DNA from: Aquimarina amphilecti
GTDB taxonomy: Bacteria > Bacteroidota > Bacteroidia > Flavobacteriales > Flavobacteriaceae
Direction of reading: 5' to 3'
Assembly: GCF_900109375.1 (NCBI RefSeq)
Contig: NZ_FOAB01000007.1
Coordinates: 310,001-374,000, forward strand
DNA length: 64,000 nt
The notes below the pieces were generated by a model, which was not told where the DNA came from, ran no database searches, and saw only the letters and a program-made list of their open reading frames with translations. The translations under genes were made by a program, and so were the position numbers. Positions 26,632 to 35,982 of the stretch are shown here, one piece after another. The stretch's first letter is position 1, and each line of letters opens with the position of its first letter.

Positions 26632-27672
26632 TCACCTTACTATTGATTTACGATATTCAATAGGAGTCATTTTAGTATGCTTTTTGAAGGAACTATTAAA
26701 AGAAGAAATACTATTAAAGCCACTATCATATGCTATTGCGCCAATAGTCATATCGACATACGTAGACATACTCATCAGGTTCTGCGCTTCGCGAACTCTA
26801 TATTTAGATATAAATTGTGAATAATTAAGTGATTCTGTTTGATTGATGATTTGTGATAATTCATTTGTAGACATCTTAAATTGCCGACTCAATTTTGGCA
26901 ATGTCATTTCTGGGTTGAGGAATGGTTTTTCTTCCTCCATAAACACCTTTAATTTCTCCATCAGCATATAAGCTTCATCATGATTAAATGTTGACTGTTT
27001 ATATTTTTCAATTGGATTTGTAAATAAAAATGGGCTGTTCAAGGCCCAAAAAGATAAACAAATAATAACTAGAGAAAATAAAAATGAAATACCAATATAA
27101 AATGGGATGATTAATTCCGAAATCAAAAAATACATCACCACAAATATCAAATTGATGAATAAGAAGTAAAATAACCAAGCTATAATTTTCGCCTTTCCTT
27201 CTGCTCTACCTTTAATTTGCTTATTCCTTAACCATAATAAAGAAAATACAATATAACCTGCCATATGGACTATTAAAAAGTCATAAAACACACCAAATAG
27301 CCGAGATCCATTATTAGGAATCAACCAACATATACTTAGTAACACAAAAAAAAGTAAAAAGTGAAAAAGATTTCTACTTTTTTGTTTAGTTTCTGGACCT
27401 ATAAGATATAAGACATACAACCAAATAGATGGACCTATACAGAGTAAAACTGTTAAAAAAGCCGTTCGTAATGTTGCATTGATTTCAAAATAATTATGAA
27501 AAAGAGATTTTCCAATTCGGAGACAAAATGCCACTAAATAGATAACAAGAAAAACATTTGCGACAGGAATATTTTTTGAATTTACAATCAAAAATATGGC
27601 AAAAAACATACCTAAAATAACTCCAATACTTCCTACAAGCAATTCTATATGTTGAACTATTTCAGTATCCAT
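26632..27672 (-). CDS. Membrane-anchored AraC-family transcriptional regulator
   Basis: 346 residues. Residues 1-215 hold about seven hydrophobic helices; the C-terminal part (about 235-345) is an AraC-type double helix-turn-helix (MTLPKLSRQFKMSTNELSQIINQ ... ISSFNSSFKKHTKMTPIEYR). Such membrane-bound AraC proteins occur in Bacteroidota and probably sense a membrane or periplasmic signal. Targets unknown. The gene is alone; the upstream region (to 27957) has a broken peptide gene. Confidence 0.85.
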   Translation of the reverse strand: MDTEIVQHIELLVGSIGVILGMFFAIFLIVNSKNIPVANVFLVIYLVAFCLRIGKSLFHNYFEINATLRTAFLTVLLCIGPSIWLYVLYLIGPETKQKSRNLFHFLLFFVLLSICWLIPNNGSRLFGVFYDFLIVHMAGYIVFSLLWLRNKQIKGRAEGKAKIIAWLFYFLFINLIFVVMYFLISELIIPFYIGISFLFSLVIICLSFWALNSPFLFTNPIEKYKQSTFNHDEAYMLMEKLKVFMEEEKPFLNPEMTLPKLSRQFKMSTNELSQIINQTESLNYSQFISKYRVREAQNLMSMSTYVDMTIGAIAYDSGFNSISSFNSSFKKHTKMTPIEYRKSIVR

Positions 27673-27807
27673 ATTTTTATCAAAACCTAGACATTTTCAT
27701 CTTTCTTTAGTCTACGTAAACACCTTTTAAAAAACTAAAAAACAGCAAGTTATATTTACGTTAATTAATAATTTTAATTTAGAATTAAAAAACTTATAAT
27801 CGGTAAA

Positions 27808-27931
27808 ATGAAAAGCTCAAAAAGATTTAAAAACAATGTTTAAAATTAAAGGTGGTAACAATCAAAGTCGAGGAACCGTATCCTAAAATACAACCAATAA
27901 TATCTGGTTAGGAAACTTTACAGAAGATTAA
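27808..27931 (+). pseudogene. Possible broken double-glycine-leader peptide gene
   Basis: Starting at ATG 27808, removal of one base in the A-run right after the start would give MKAQKDLKTMFKIKGG and then NNQSRGTVS, followed by an in-frame TAA (27884) and, in the same frame, NTTNNIWLGNFTED ending at TAA 27929-27931. The GG motif sits about 16 residues from the start, as in GG-leader peptides. As written, the frame is interrupted by a frameshift and a stop. The case is suggestive, not firm: AT-rich sequence can produce KIKGG by chance. The upstream AT-rich stretch resembles that before the intact peptide gene at 17106. Confidence 0.3.
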
Positions 27932-27957
27932 CATATCATTTGATTATTAAAAAAATC

Positions 27958-29421
27958 TTACTGTACTAGTAAAGTATCAGCCTTCAATTCACCGGTAATC
28001 CACTCGCGGAGATCTTTGTTTCTAACATCATTAAGGCTGTCCGATACCTGAAACTTCCATTGAGGAAAAATCACTTTTACTGTATCCACTTTTAAGAAAT
28101 TAGATTGCAAAACCTCTCCATATCCTAATAGTGACAAATCAGGGAAACGGATTTTAGCATCCTTGGCAATGTTATTATAAGGCAATATATCTATAGGAAT
28201 AACCTTCTGAGCTTCTGCTAACTGGGTTTCTATCAATGCCAATCTAATCTTTAGATCTTCGACCTTATCTAATAGTGCTTCATTTTCTGTTTCTAATCGA
28301 TTTAACTCCACAATATACCTGTCGTTCGCTTTAGAAATTTGATCTATTCCTCTAGCCTTATTACCTCTTATGATAAGATTAAAATCACTTATATTTTCGT
28401 ATTTGAGAATTTCATTTTCGAGATCACTTTTAGTAGCTTCGGTTATCTCTCCATCAAAGAAAAGTTTAATTGTTTTTTTATCATAATCAGGTATAGGTTT
28501 CCTAAGATATAGATCTGGGTTTTCATCAATTTCTTCCGCTATAAAACGATCATAATCTCCTTCCATCTTACTTTGATTAAGCGTAATAACAAAAGTGTAA
28601 ATAGCAGGTATCATTACTAATACTGCAGTAAAAGAAACTAATCTAGCAATTAGTTTACGTTTTGCAGAATTCGCATACCGAAGCATCGGGAACCTTAATA
28701 GTTTTAATACAATAAATGTAGCTAAAGCGATAAAAATAGTATTAATTGTAAATAAAAACATCGCTCCCAAGGCATATTCATATTTACCTACCGCAAGCCC
28801 AAAACCAACAGTACATAGTGGCGGCATTAAAGCTGTCGCAATTGCTACACCAAATATCACACTGGCAATAGTTCCTTTTTTTGTTCTAGCGATAATCAAT
28901 GCTAATCCTCCAAAAAATGCAATTAACACATCTCTAATATCTGGTTTTGTTCTAGCTAATAATTCCGAAGACTCAACTTTTAATGGAAATAAAAAGAAAA
29001 ACAACCAGGCTGTAAGAATACTTAGAACCACCATTACAGTGAAATTAACTAAAGACTTTCTTAAAGTATCTATATCATTAACCGCGATAGACATACCTAT
29101 TCCTAAGATAGGCCCCATTAATGGCGATATTAACATCGCTCCTATTACTACAGGAATTGAATTAGCATTTAAACCAATAGAAGCAATAAATATAGAACAT
29201 ATCAAAATCCAAGCAGTAGCACCTTTAAATGGTATATCCGCTTTTATTAATTCAATAGTACTCTCTCTATCAGTATCGTGACGGAAATCCAACAACTCTT
29301 TCAAAAAAGTAGAACCACTACGAAACAATCCTTTGGCATCTTTTTTTACTGCCTTTTTTTGTTCTTCTACTTTTTCATCTTGAGACTTCCCTAGAGGGTT
29401 TTGTGTATTTTCTTCCATCAA
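27958..29421 (-). CDS. DUF389 (TIGR00341-family) membrane protein
   Basis: 487 residues. The core (about 75-275) has five to six membrane helices with the DUF389 traits GLNANSIPVVIGAMLISPLMGPILGIG and TALMPPLCTVGFGLA. The C-terminal half is a soluble domain with a coiled coil (about 375-420, NRLETENEALLDKVEDLKIRL). Function unknown. The gene starts 2 bases after the end of the mannose-1-phosphate guanylyltransferase gene, suggesting cotranscription. Confidence 0.85.
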   Translation of the reverse strand: MMEENTQNPLGKSQDEKVEEQKKAVKKDAKGLFRSGSTFLKELLDFRHDTDRESTIELIKADIPFKGATAWILICSIFIASIGLNANSIPVVIGAMLISPLMGPILGIGMSIAVNDIDTLRKSLVNFTVMVVLSILTAWLFFFLFPLKVESSELLARTKPDIRDVLIAFFGGLALIIARTKKGTIASVIFGVAIATALMPPLCTVGFGLAVGKYEYALGAMFLFTINTIFIALATFIVLKLLRFPMLRYANSAKRKLIARLVSFTAVLVMIPAIYTFVITLNQSKMEGDYDRFIAEEIDENPDLYLRKPIPDYDKKTIKLFFDGEITEATKSDLENEILKYENISDFNLIIRGNKARGIDQISKANDRYIVELNRLETENEALLDKVEDLKIRLALIETQLAEAQKVIPIDILPYNNIAKDAKIRFPDLSLLGYGEVLQSNFLKVDTVKVIFPQWKFQVSDSLNDVRNKDLREWITGELKADTLLVQ

Positions 29422-29423
29422 TC

Positions 29424-30500
29424 TTATCCGTATTTTTCTCCGTAAGTATCTTTTACTTTTTTAAGTACTTGCTTAATATCCTGTTCTTTCTTCTTAGGAT
29501 ATATCAGTAATACTTCTTCTTTATCTACTATAATATAATCTTCTAACCCATCGACAACAACAATTTTATCTCCAGAAGTTCTAATCATATTTCCAGAAGC
29601 GTCTTCAGATAAAACTCTAGCATTTACAATAGCATTTTTGGCTTCTGTTTTATCCAATTTATCATAAAGTGATCCCCAAGTACCTAAATCATTCCAATCA
29701 AAAGTTGCCGGAAGTACATATACATTTTCTGCATTTTCCAAAATAGCATAATCTATAGAAATATTCTCAGCCAAAGGGTAGTTTGCTTCTATAAAATCAC
29801 TCTCTTTTGTGGTATTATACATTTCTAAACCTTTATCGAATAAAGCTGTCATCTCTTTTTGAAATTCAGAAAAAGCTTTCACAATACTTTTTGTACTCCA
29901 AATAAAAATCCCTGCATTCCAAAGGTAATTACCTTGATCTAAGAATTGTTTAGCGGTTTCGTAATTAGGCTTTTCTGTAAATTGAGCTACTTTTTTTATT
30001 GCATCAGTTTCTTTATTATATTGTATATACCCATAGCCCGTATTCGGGAAAGTGGGTTGTATCCCTAAAGTCATCAATATATCTTTTTGCGAACAAGCTT
30101 CAAAACTTTGCCTTAAATTCCGGATAAATGCATCTTCATCTTCAATCCAATGATCACTTGGTGCTACTACCATGACCGCATCTGGATTTTCTTTTTGTAT
30201 TTTTAAAGAAGCATACAGTATACAAGGAGCTGTATTACGCATCGCCGGTTCTGTCACAACTTGTCTCTGTTTTGCTTCTGGTAATTGCTCTAGTACTAAA
30301 TCATTATATCTCTCATTAGTTAAAATAAAGATATTTCCCTTCGGGATTATCTTTGATAATCGACTAAACGTTCTTTGGATCAGTGTCTCTCCAGTTCCTA
30401 ACATATCGTGAAATTGTTTTGGAAACTCTGTTGTACTAACAGGCCAAAATCTAGATCCAACTCCCCCAGCCATTAAAATAGCGTAATAATTTTTTTCCAT
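29424..30500 (-). CDS. manC: Mannose-1-phosphate guanylyltransferase
   Basis: 358 residues. The nucleotidyltransferase signature is at the N-terminus (LMAGGVGSRFWPVSTTEFPKQF), followed by VVAPSDHWI, FTEKP and NAGIFIW. It makes GDP-mannose from mannose-1-phosphate and GTP, used for cell surface glycans. The protein lacks the C-terminal isomerase domain of bifunctional forms. Probably part of an operon SprT-like / manC / DUF389, with 2-base gaps. Confidence 0.9.
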   Translation of the reverse strand: MEKNYYAILMAGGVGSRFWPVSTTEFPKQFHDMLGTGETLIQRTFSRLSKIIPKGNIFILTNERYNDLVLEQLPEAKQRQVVTEPAMRNTAPCILYASLKIQKENPDAVMVVAPSDHWIEDEDAFIRNLRQSFEACSQKDILMTLGIQPTFPNTGYGYIQYNKETDAIKKVAQFTEKPNYETAKQFLDQGNYLWNAGIFIWSTKSIVKAFSEFQKEMTALFDKGLEMYNTTKESDFIEANYPLAENISIDYAILENAENVYVLPATFDWNDLGTWGSLYDKLDKTEAKNAIVNARVLSEDASGNMIRTSGDKIVVVDGLEDYIIVDKEEVLLIYPKKKEQDIKQVLKKVKDTYGEKYG

Positions 30501-30502
30501 AA

Positions 30503-31099
30503 TTAATTTAATAATTCGACTTCTGCATTGGGGTTAAACAGGTACACCCTGCCTGTGCTTATTTCGATACATTCATAACGTTTTACTCTTTTATTTCCTC
30601 TCTGGAAAATCTTTCCATTATATAATCTAAATCGACCTCCTAATGGTATTTCAAAGATATAATTTTTATCATTCTCTGGATCATATTGTTTTAATGCAAG
30701 TGATAATTTTGCATCGGTATCACTACTCGCTCTCGGATTCTTAAAGTGATTTGCAATTACTGGCAATAATTTAGATGGAAAAACATCTGGATTGATGTAG
30801 GGCAACATTAACTGCTGAAACGTTCTCTTCCACTCTATACCGTGAGGTTTGATATAACGTCCATACTTTTCAAAAGCTACTAAATGAGCAATCTCATGAA
30901 TTAAGGTTATTAAAAAACGATAAGCATTTAAAGATGAATTTACCGTAATTAGATGCCTCCCATCAGGCATTTTACGATAATCTCCGTGACGCGTAGCACG
31001 CTCATTCACAATTTTAAGATGAACATTACATCTAACAATCAAATCGAATGCTGGTTCTATAGCTCTTTCAGGGATATATCTTGCCAAGATTTCCTTCAT
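30503..31099 (-). CDS. SprT-like zinc metalloprotease-domain protein
   Basis: 198 residues with the zinc motif HEIAH (LITLIHEIAHLVAFEKYG) and a third likely ligand region PHGIEWKRTFQ. SprT-like proteins may act on proteins crosslinked to DNA (SPRTN relation), but the bacterial role is unsettled. Start chosen at Met 31099 rather than the frame end at 31126, because MKEILARYIPERA begins the conserved part. Confidence 0.85.
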   Translation of the reverse strand: MKEILARYIPERAIEPAFDLIVRCNVHLKIVNERATRHGDYRKMPDGRHLITVNSSLNAYRFLITLIHEIAHLVAFEKYGRYIKPHGIEWKRTFQQLMLPYINPDVFPSKLLPVIANHFKNPRASSDTDAKLSLALKQYDPENDKNYIFEIPLGGRFRLYNGKIFQRGNKRVKRYECIEISTGRVYLFNPNAEVELLN

Positions 31100-31115
31100 T
31101 ACCGCAAAATACAAA

Positions 31116-31144
31116 AATAAGCGCACCAGAAGGATGCGCTTATT
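31116..31144 (-). terminator. Terminator of the VWA gene
   Basis: Perfect 10-base arms AATAAGCGCA / TGCGCTTATT with a 9-base loop, ending in TTTTTG on the minus strand. It lies just after the VWA gene stop and before the SprT-like gene start. Confidence 0.8.
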
Positions 31145-31166
31145 AAAGAATTCTCTTCAAATAGTT

Positions 31167-32879
31167 TTAATTCACTTTATCGTAACTTTTCATTAATCGC
31201 ACAAATTCTGCTCGATATCCTTCTTCATCATCCCCTCTGCTATTTTTTGCTAAGGCGATAACATTTTCAATATCTTGATTTTGTATGTATTTTGATTCTC
31301 TTAGTATCATTCCATACCAAGCTACGGAAGACGCAAATCTAAAATCACTTGACACTTGCTCATTATCATCTGTATTATGTATATGAACCATTTCTATACT
31401 TTCATATTCTTTTGGTTTCTTATATCTAAATTTCACCGTGAGTAGTTCATCGCCAAATTCCGTATTATTAATTTTATTAGAATATTTTAGATCTGAAACA
31501 TTTTTAAGATATTTACTTTTTACTCCAATCGGTATCACTTCATATAAGGCTGTAACTGTATGTCCGCTACCTAGTTCTCCTGCATCTTTAGTGTCATCTA
31601 CAAAATCTTCATCATTTAGCAATCGATTTTCATAACCAATCAAACGATAAGCCTGCACTTTAGTTGGATTAAATTCTACTTGGATTTTTACATCTTTTGC
31701 AATTGTATATAATGTTCCGCCTAACTCAGTTCCTAAAACTCTTTGAGCTTCTTGCATCGAATCAATATATGCATGATTACCATTACCCGTATCCGCAAGG
31801 GTTTCTAGTTTACTATCTTTATAATTACCCATTCCGAAACCTAAACAAGTTAAAAATACTCCGGACTCTCGTTTTTCCTCGATTAATTCCTTCATCCCTT
31901 TATCACTTCGTATACCAACATTAAAATCACCATCAGTTGCTAAAATAACTCTATTGTTCCCGTTCTTTATAAAATGTTTTTCTGCAATTGTATAGGCAAG
32001 TTTAATACCTTCTCCTCCTGCTGTAGAGCCTCCTGCTTCTAAATTCTTCAGTGCGCCCAGTATTTTTTCACTATTGTTACCAGAAGTAGGTTTTAAAACA
32101 ACTCCGGCTGCACCGGCATATACCACTATAGAAACTTTATCTTTTTCTCTTAATTGATTTACTAATAATTTAAACGCTTTTTTAAGCAATGGAAGCTTAT
32201 TAGCATCATTCATGGATCCCGAAACATCTATTAAAAAGACTAAATTGGAAGCAGGAAAACTTTCTACAGGTATTTCTTTGCCCTTTAATCCAATTTTAAC
32301 TAATTGCGTGTTTTCATTCCAAGGAGTACTACCTGATTCTGTATGGATAGCAAAAGGATGTTGATCCTGCGGTTGTTTATAATGATATTTAAAATAATTT
32401 ATCATTTCTTCTATCTTAACCGCATCTTTTGGGATTTCCTGACCATTATTAATCATTCTACGAATATTACTATAAGAAGCTTTATCTACATCAATAGAAA
32501 ATGTAGACAGCGGAGCCAAACTTGTTCTTTTAAATGTATTCTCCACTACCTCTGCATATGATTCATTATTGGTTTCTTTAATAAAACTACTAGGACTTGC
32601 CATAATAACCTCATCAGTTTCCACTTCCATCATAAACGCCACTGGTTCCTCAACTTCTTCAATTTCTAGAACTTCTATATCTTCAACCACAAGCTCTTCT
32701 TCAAAAACTTTCTCTTTCAAAATAGGCGGAGCATTATCTTCTTTAACAACTGCATCCGTTTCCTCTACAATATCCGGTAATGCAGCAGGTGTTTTTGTTT
32801 TAGGATCACAAGAAATGATCAATAATATGGATAACCCTGCCATCCATAATCTGCTTTTTTTAATACTCATTGTTTTCAT
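31167..32879 (-). CDS. YfbK-type von Willebrand factor A domain lipoprotein
   Basis: About 570 residues. The signal ends at Cys24 (IISC) if Met 32879 is the start; the frame extends to 32954 but without a usable signal there. An acidic, Val/Glu-rich stretch (about 30-85) links to a von Willebrand N-terminal domain (STFSIDVDKASYSNIRRMIN), then a VWA domain with the MIDAS motif DVSGSMN and a DUF3520-like C-terminus (IEMVHIHNTDDNEQVSSDF). Function in Bacteroidota not established; binding of protein partners at the membrane is likely. It has its own terminator. Confidence 0.88.
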   Translation of the reverse strand: MKTMSIKKSRLWMAGLSILLIISCDPKTKTPAALPDIVEETDAVVKEDNAPPILKEKVFEEELVVEDIEVLEIEEVEEPVAFMMEVETDEVIMASPSSFIKETNNESYAEVVENTFKRTSLAPLSTFSIDVDKASYSNIRRMINNGQEIPKDAVKIEEMINYFKYHYKQPQDQHPFAIHTESGSTPWNENTQLVKIGLKGKEIPVESFPASNLVFLIDVSGSMNDANKLPLLKKAFKLLVNQLREKDKVSIVVYAGAAGVVLKPTSGNNSEKILGALKNLEAGGSTAGGEGIKLAYTIAEKHFIKNGNNRVILATDGDFNVGIRSDKGMKELIEEKRESGVFLTCLGFGMGNYKDSKLETLADTGNGNHAYIDSMQEAQRVLGTELGGTLYTIAKDVKIQVEFNPTKVQAYRLIGYENRLLNDEDFVDDTKDAGELGSGHTVTALYEVIPIGVKSKYLKNVSDLKYSNKINNTEFGDELLTVKFRYKKPKEYESIEMVHIHNTDDNEQVSSDFRFASSVAWYGMILRESKYIQNQDIENVIALAKNSRGDDEEGYRAEFVRLMKSYDKVN

Positions 32880-33027
32880 ACTATTTAGTTTTGTTACACT
32901 GAATACTGAAACAAACATAATACCACAATGGAGTCTTGATACTGCCAATATCATTCCACTAGTACTACTATCTAATGTCTTAGCATATTGTTAATTGGTA
33001 TTTTAAAATATTCTGAAAAGTTTATTA

Positions 33028-33876
33028 CTATTTCCTAATCCATTTAAAGTAAATAAGAATTAACACTCCTAATAGTAATAATGGCCAAACATAAAACAGT
33101 ACCAAAAACAAATGTTGTAGCAGATTCCAACCAAAGGATAATCCATCCTTAGCTCTATCTATAAAGCTTTCAACATACTTTTCTGGTTCATCTTTAGGAC
33201 TTACTGTTTCATACATATCCAATTGAATAGTACTGAACGATATTTTATTAGACATATACTTCAATTTGCCCTGAGCAGCTTCAATTTCTTCCTGAAGTTC
33301 CCTCAATTTATCTTCTGCTAATAAAATATCTTCTACATTCTTAGCCTTTGTCCTAAGAATTGTTTCATAACGCTGCTTTACTTCTAGTTTTGTTTTTAAC
33401 CTAGAACTTACATCTATATACTCTTCCGTAACATCAATAGTAGATATGTTTTTATGATCAACAAACTCGGCTAAAGCACAAATACTGTCCAATACTTGAT
33501 CGAATTTATTCTGAGGAATTCTAATAGTAAACCTATTTTCTTTAGAGTAATTAGTGTTTGTAAAACGCTCATCGGAAACATATCCTTTATATGCTGAAGC
33601 TATATTTTTAGAAAGTATGGTCGCTTCTTCTACATTTCTTACCTTGATACGGCAACTCGCATTTTTAATAATTTTAAGCCTATCATTGACACTTCCTTTT
33701 TCACTTATTATATCGGTATCACTTTCTATTTCAACAGCATTTAAAACTGGTGTCTCTCCAGTATCTTCCATTATGATGTTTTCTGTCGATAATTCATAAT
33801 TTTTTTCTGCACGTGAGCAAGAAAAACTAATTACCAAACAACTTATACCAATTAATTTTAAAATATTTGTTTTCAT
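33028..33876 (-). CDS. DUF4349 lipoprotein
   Basis: 282 residues from Met 33876 (the open frame runs to 33981). A lipoprotein signal ends with VISFSC. The central part (about 65-215) is DUF4349: ASCRIKVRNVEEATILSKNIASAYKGYVS, then FTIRIPQNKFDQVLDSI, then a coiled coil (about 165-205, LAEDKLRELQEEIEAAQGKLK). A C-terminal membrane helix (about 250-275) follows. Function unknown. Divergent from the gene at 34010 with an inverted repeat between. Confidence 0.85.
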   Translation of the reverse strand: MKTNILKLIGISCLVISFSCSRAEKNYELSTENIIMEDTGETPVLNAVEIESDTDIISEKGSVNDRLKIIKNASCRIKVRNVEEATILSKNIASAYKGYVSDERFTNTNYSKENRFTIRIPQNKFDQVLDSICALAEFVDHKNISTIDVTEEYIDVSSRLKTKLEVKQRYETILRTKAKNVEDILLAEDKLRELQEEIEAAQGKLKYMSNKISFSTIQLDMYETVSPKDEPEKYVESFIDRAKDGLSFGWNLLQHLFLVLFYVWPLLLLGVLILIYFKWIRK

Positions 33877-33942
33877 GTTTATTGTTTTTACCTTGTTAAA
33901 CTCAAAACAAACATAGTGTCGCTTCAAAGAGTATTCTTGTAT

Positions 33943-33978
33943 TACCTTTGTAAAACGATTGTAAACTATTTTACAAAG
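33943..33978 (+). promoter_or_regulatory. Divergent promoter region with -7 box and inverted repeat
   Basis: TACCTTTG at 33943-33950 matches the Bacteroidota -7 consensus TAnnTTTG for the plus-strand gene at 34010. A perfect 10-base inverted repeat CTTTGTAAAA / TTTTACAAAG (33946-33955, 33969-33978) overlaps it. It may be an operator shared by both divergent genes. No good -33 TTTG is evident on the plus strand. Confidence 0.4.
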
Positions 33979-34009
33979 CATAACTAACTAAAAATCAAAA
34001 TAATAAATT

Positions 34010-34915
34010 ATTACTCCTGAAGAATACATAGCATTTTCTCACCTAAAAAAAGCAGTTGCTCAGCAGTTTCTAAAGGAGAATACTGCTTCAAATGATGATA
34101 TTTCTTTATGGAAAGGACAAGATATTATATTGTTTCAGGAGGATTTACAGAAGCAAGTAAAAAGTAGTATTAGTGAAAAATCCTTTTATAACTATTTTAA
34201 AAATACAAGTAACAAATTACCCCGTGTAGATGTTCTAAATATGTTATCTGAATATAGTGGTTATAAGAATTGGGTGCATTTTAAAACCTCAATTCCGCAG
34301 AATAAAATTCAAGAAAAGAAAAAACTAAAACCAAAATGGTTTGTTTTTTTATTGCTAGGAGTTTTATTTGTTACTTCCGCTTATTTCCTTATTCCTAGAA
34401 CCCATACTTTTACTTTCTGTTTCATTGATCAAGATAGAAATGAACCGATTGTTAAAACACCTATTGATATTATTGTGCTAAATAATGAACAATCACCTTT
34501 CTATGCTAAGAGCGATAGTTTAGGATGTTTTAGATGGAGCACAAAAGATGATTTTATTCGTTTTGTAATTAGATCACCATATCATAAGACAGATACCATT
34601 TTTAGAAATATATCTACAATTACTAATGAGAACATCAAAGTAAGCACAGATGATTACGCGTTAATGCTACATTATTATGCTAACGGAAAACTCGAAGACT
34701 GGAAAAACAGAAAAAATGAATTATCAAGAATGATTGCCGATAATGCAATTATATTTCAGGTTTTACCATCCGGTTTAGGAATCGAAGTATATTCTAAACA
34801 TGAATTTATCGCTAAACTCACAACACCAACAAAAAGTTTAAAAAGCATTGAAATTATAGAATCTAAAAGATCAAAAGGGCAAATTGTTAAACTAAAATTT
34901 AGGGTAAAATCATGA
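34010..34915 (+). CDS. Membrane protein of unknown function, apparently with ATT start
   Basis: About 301 residues. A TAA at 34004-34006 limits the frame; the codons after it read I-I-T-P-E-E-Y-I-A-F-S-H-L-K-K-A-V-A and continue as a normal coding region, but no ATG, GTG or TTG occurs before TTG at 34130. The N-terminal stretch is highly protein-like (LKKAVAQQFLKE, WKGQDI), so ATT at 34010 or 34007 is the likely start; a mutated start or sequencing error is the alternative. A soluble N-terminal part (to about 115) is followed by one membrane helix (WFVFLLLGVLFVTSAYF) and a C-terminal beta-rich domain. Overlaps the next gene by 4 bases (ATGA). Confidence 0.6.
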   Translation: MTPEEYIAFSHLKKAVAQQFLKENTASNDDISLWKGQDIILFQEDLQKQVKSSISEKSFYNYFKNTSNKLPRVDVLNMLSEYSGYKNWVHFKTSIPQNKIQEKKKLKPKWFVFLLLGVLFVTSAYFLIPRTHTFTFCFIDQDRNEPIVKTPIDIIVLNNEQSPFYAKSDSLGCFRWSTKDDFIRFVIRSPYHKTDTIFRNISTITNENIKVSTDDYALMLHYYANGKLEDWKNRKNELSRMIADNAIIFQVLPSGLGIEVYSKHEFIAKLTTPTKSLKSIEIIESKRSKGQIVKLKFRVKS

Positions 34916-35379
34916 AACAGTTTGTATATATTTTATTGTTGATTCTAATTTCAGGTTGTGCAAACAATTCATATAAAAACATGGAAGCCATTAGTACTGA
35001 TGAATCAGATGTCTATATTGAAGAAGAAACTTCATTTACTTCCTTAGAAAATTCATATCTAATTTTAGTTGAAGAAAAACTACAGGATTATATAGATAAG
35101 CAAAAATTGATTAAAAAACATCCTGAGTTCAAAATAGAAACAGATACTAAACCATTATTTGAATTAAAAAATCAAGAAGAAATACAACAAATTAAATTCT
35201 TGAAACAACCAGAGATACTTTCTGATTCTACTACTAAAATAATAACTCAAATACGCTTTAACAACGATAAAACTGACACAATTATATCCTACATAACAAC
35301 CTCTACTACAATAATTGACGGTGTACAGTTTAAAACATCCAAAGCCAGTTTTAAAAGAAAAAACAATTCAAAAAACTAG
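34912..35379 (+). CDS. Small lipoprotein, function unknown
   Basis: 155 residues; signal ends at LISGC (Cys16). The mature part is charged and helical with no known domain. Translationally coupled to the gene before it by an ATGA overlap, so both probably act together in the envelope. Confidence 0.7.
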   Translation: MKQFVYILLLILISGCANNSYKNMEAISTDESDVYIEEETSFTSLENSYLILVEEKLQDYIDKQKLIKKHPEFKIETDTKPLFELKNQEEIQQIKFLKQPEILSDSTTKIITQIRFNNDKTDTIISYITTSTTIIDGVQFKTSKASFKRKNNSKN

Positions 35380-35502
35380 AATAAAACTATTTTTTACGTT
35401 CAAATTACGGTTTACCCCCTTTAAAACAACCTAAAAACCATTGAGTTTTGCGTTTTTGATCGAAAAAAAATTAACATTTATCGAGTTTTCACTACTTTTA
35501 AC

Positions 35503-35531
35503 TTGTTGTTAATCAATAATTAATATTTTTG
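35503..35531 (+). promoter_or_regulatory. Bacteroidota-type promoter of the gene at 35555/35579
   Basis: TTG at 35503-35505 and TATTTTTG at 35524-35531 (consensus TAnnTTTG), 18 bases apart. Start of transcription expected near 35538. Confidence 0.5.
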
Positions 35532-35578
35532 ACACCCTGTTTTTAACATTTCCTATGGAAAATTTAAAGGTGAGAATT

Positions 35579-35968
35579 ATGAGAGTTTTTACAATTTTAA
35601 TACTATTTTTTATCAGTGCCTCAAGCATAGCGCAAACGCAAATTGAAGATCAAACCCAAGATCAACAAGAGGTTACTGAACCAACAAAAGAAGAATTAAA
35701 AGCTGAAAAAAAACGATTTGCGGATCTAGCTGAACAAAGAACAATTTTATTACAACAAGAACTTAATCTTAGTAATTACACCAGTGACCGAATTAAGAGA
35801 GTTATAATAAAATATTCTATGCAAGCAAGCAAAGTAATTCAATCAAATGCTTCCGAAAAAGAAAAAACAAAGGACTTAAGCAATATAGTTTACTTCCAAA
35901 ATGAGGAATTTAAAAAGGTGCTAACCGTTCATCAATTCTACAAATATCTTAAACTGACTAATATTTAA
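35579..35968 (+). CDS. Small secreted protein, function unknown
   Basis: 129 residues from Met 35579; an alternative ATG lies at 35555 in the same frame. The later one is preferred as it is preceded by AAAGGTGAG and starts a signal peptide directly (MRVFTILILFFISASSIAQ). The mature protein is Gln/Glu/Lys-rich and helical (EELKAEKKRFADLAEQ; LLQQELNLSNYTSDRIKRVI). The pattern QELNLS ... KYSMQASK resembles periplasmic stress-type helical proteins (DUF-like, Spy-like), but this is only a resemblance. Confidence 0.65.
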   Translation: MRVFTILILFFISASSIAQTQIEDQTQDQQEVTEPTKEELKAEKKRFADLAEQRTILLQQELNLSNYTSDRIKRVIIKYSMQASKVIQSNASEKEKTKDLSNIVYFQNEEFKKVLTVHQFYKYLKLTNI

Positions 35969-35982
35969 TTTGTCGAAAGCAT

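Noticed and set aside
32569..32994. Plus-strand ORF of 141 codons rich in Ser and Thr
   Set aside because: It is antisense to the acidic linker of the VWA lipoprotein; the Ser/Thr-rich composition is what Glu/Val codons give in reverse.
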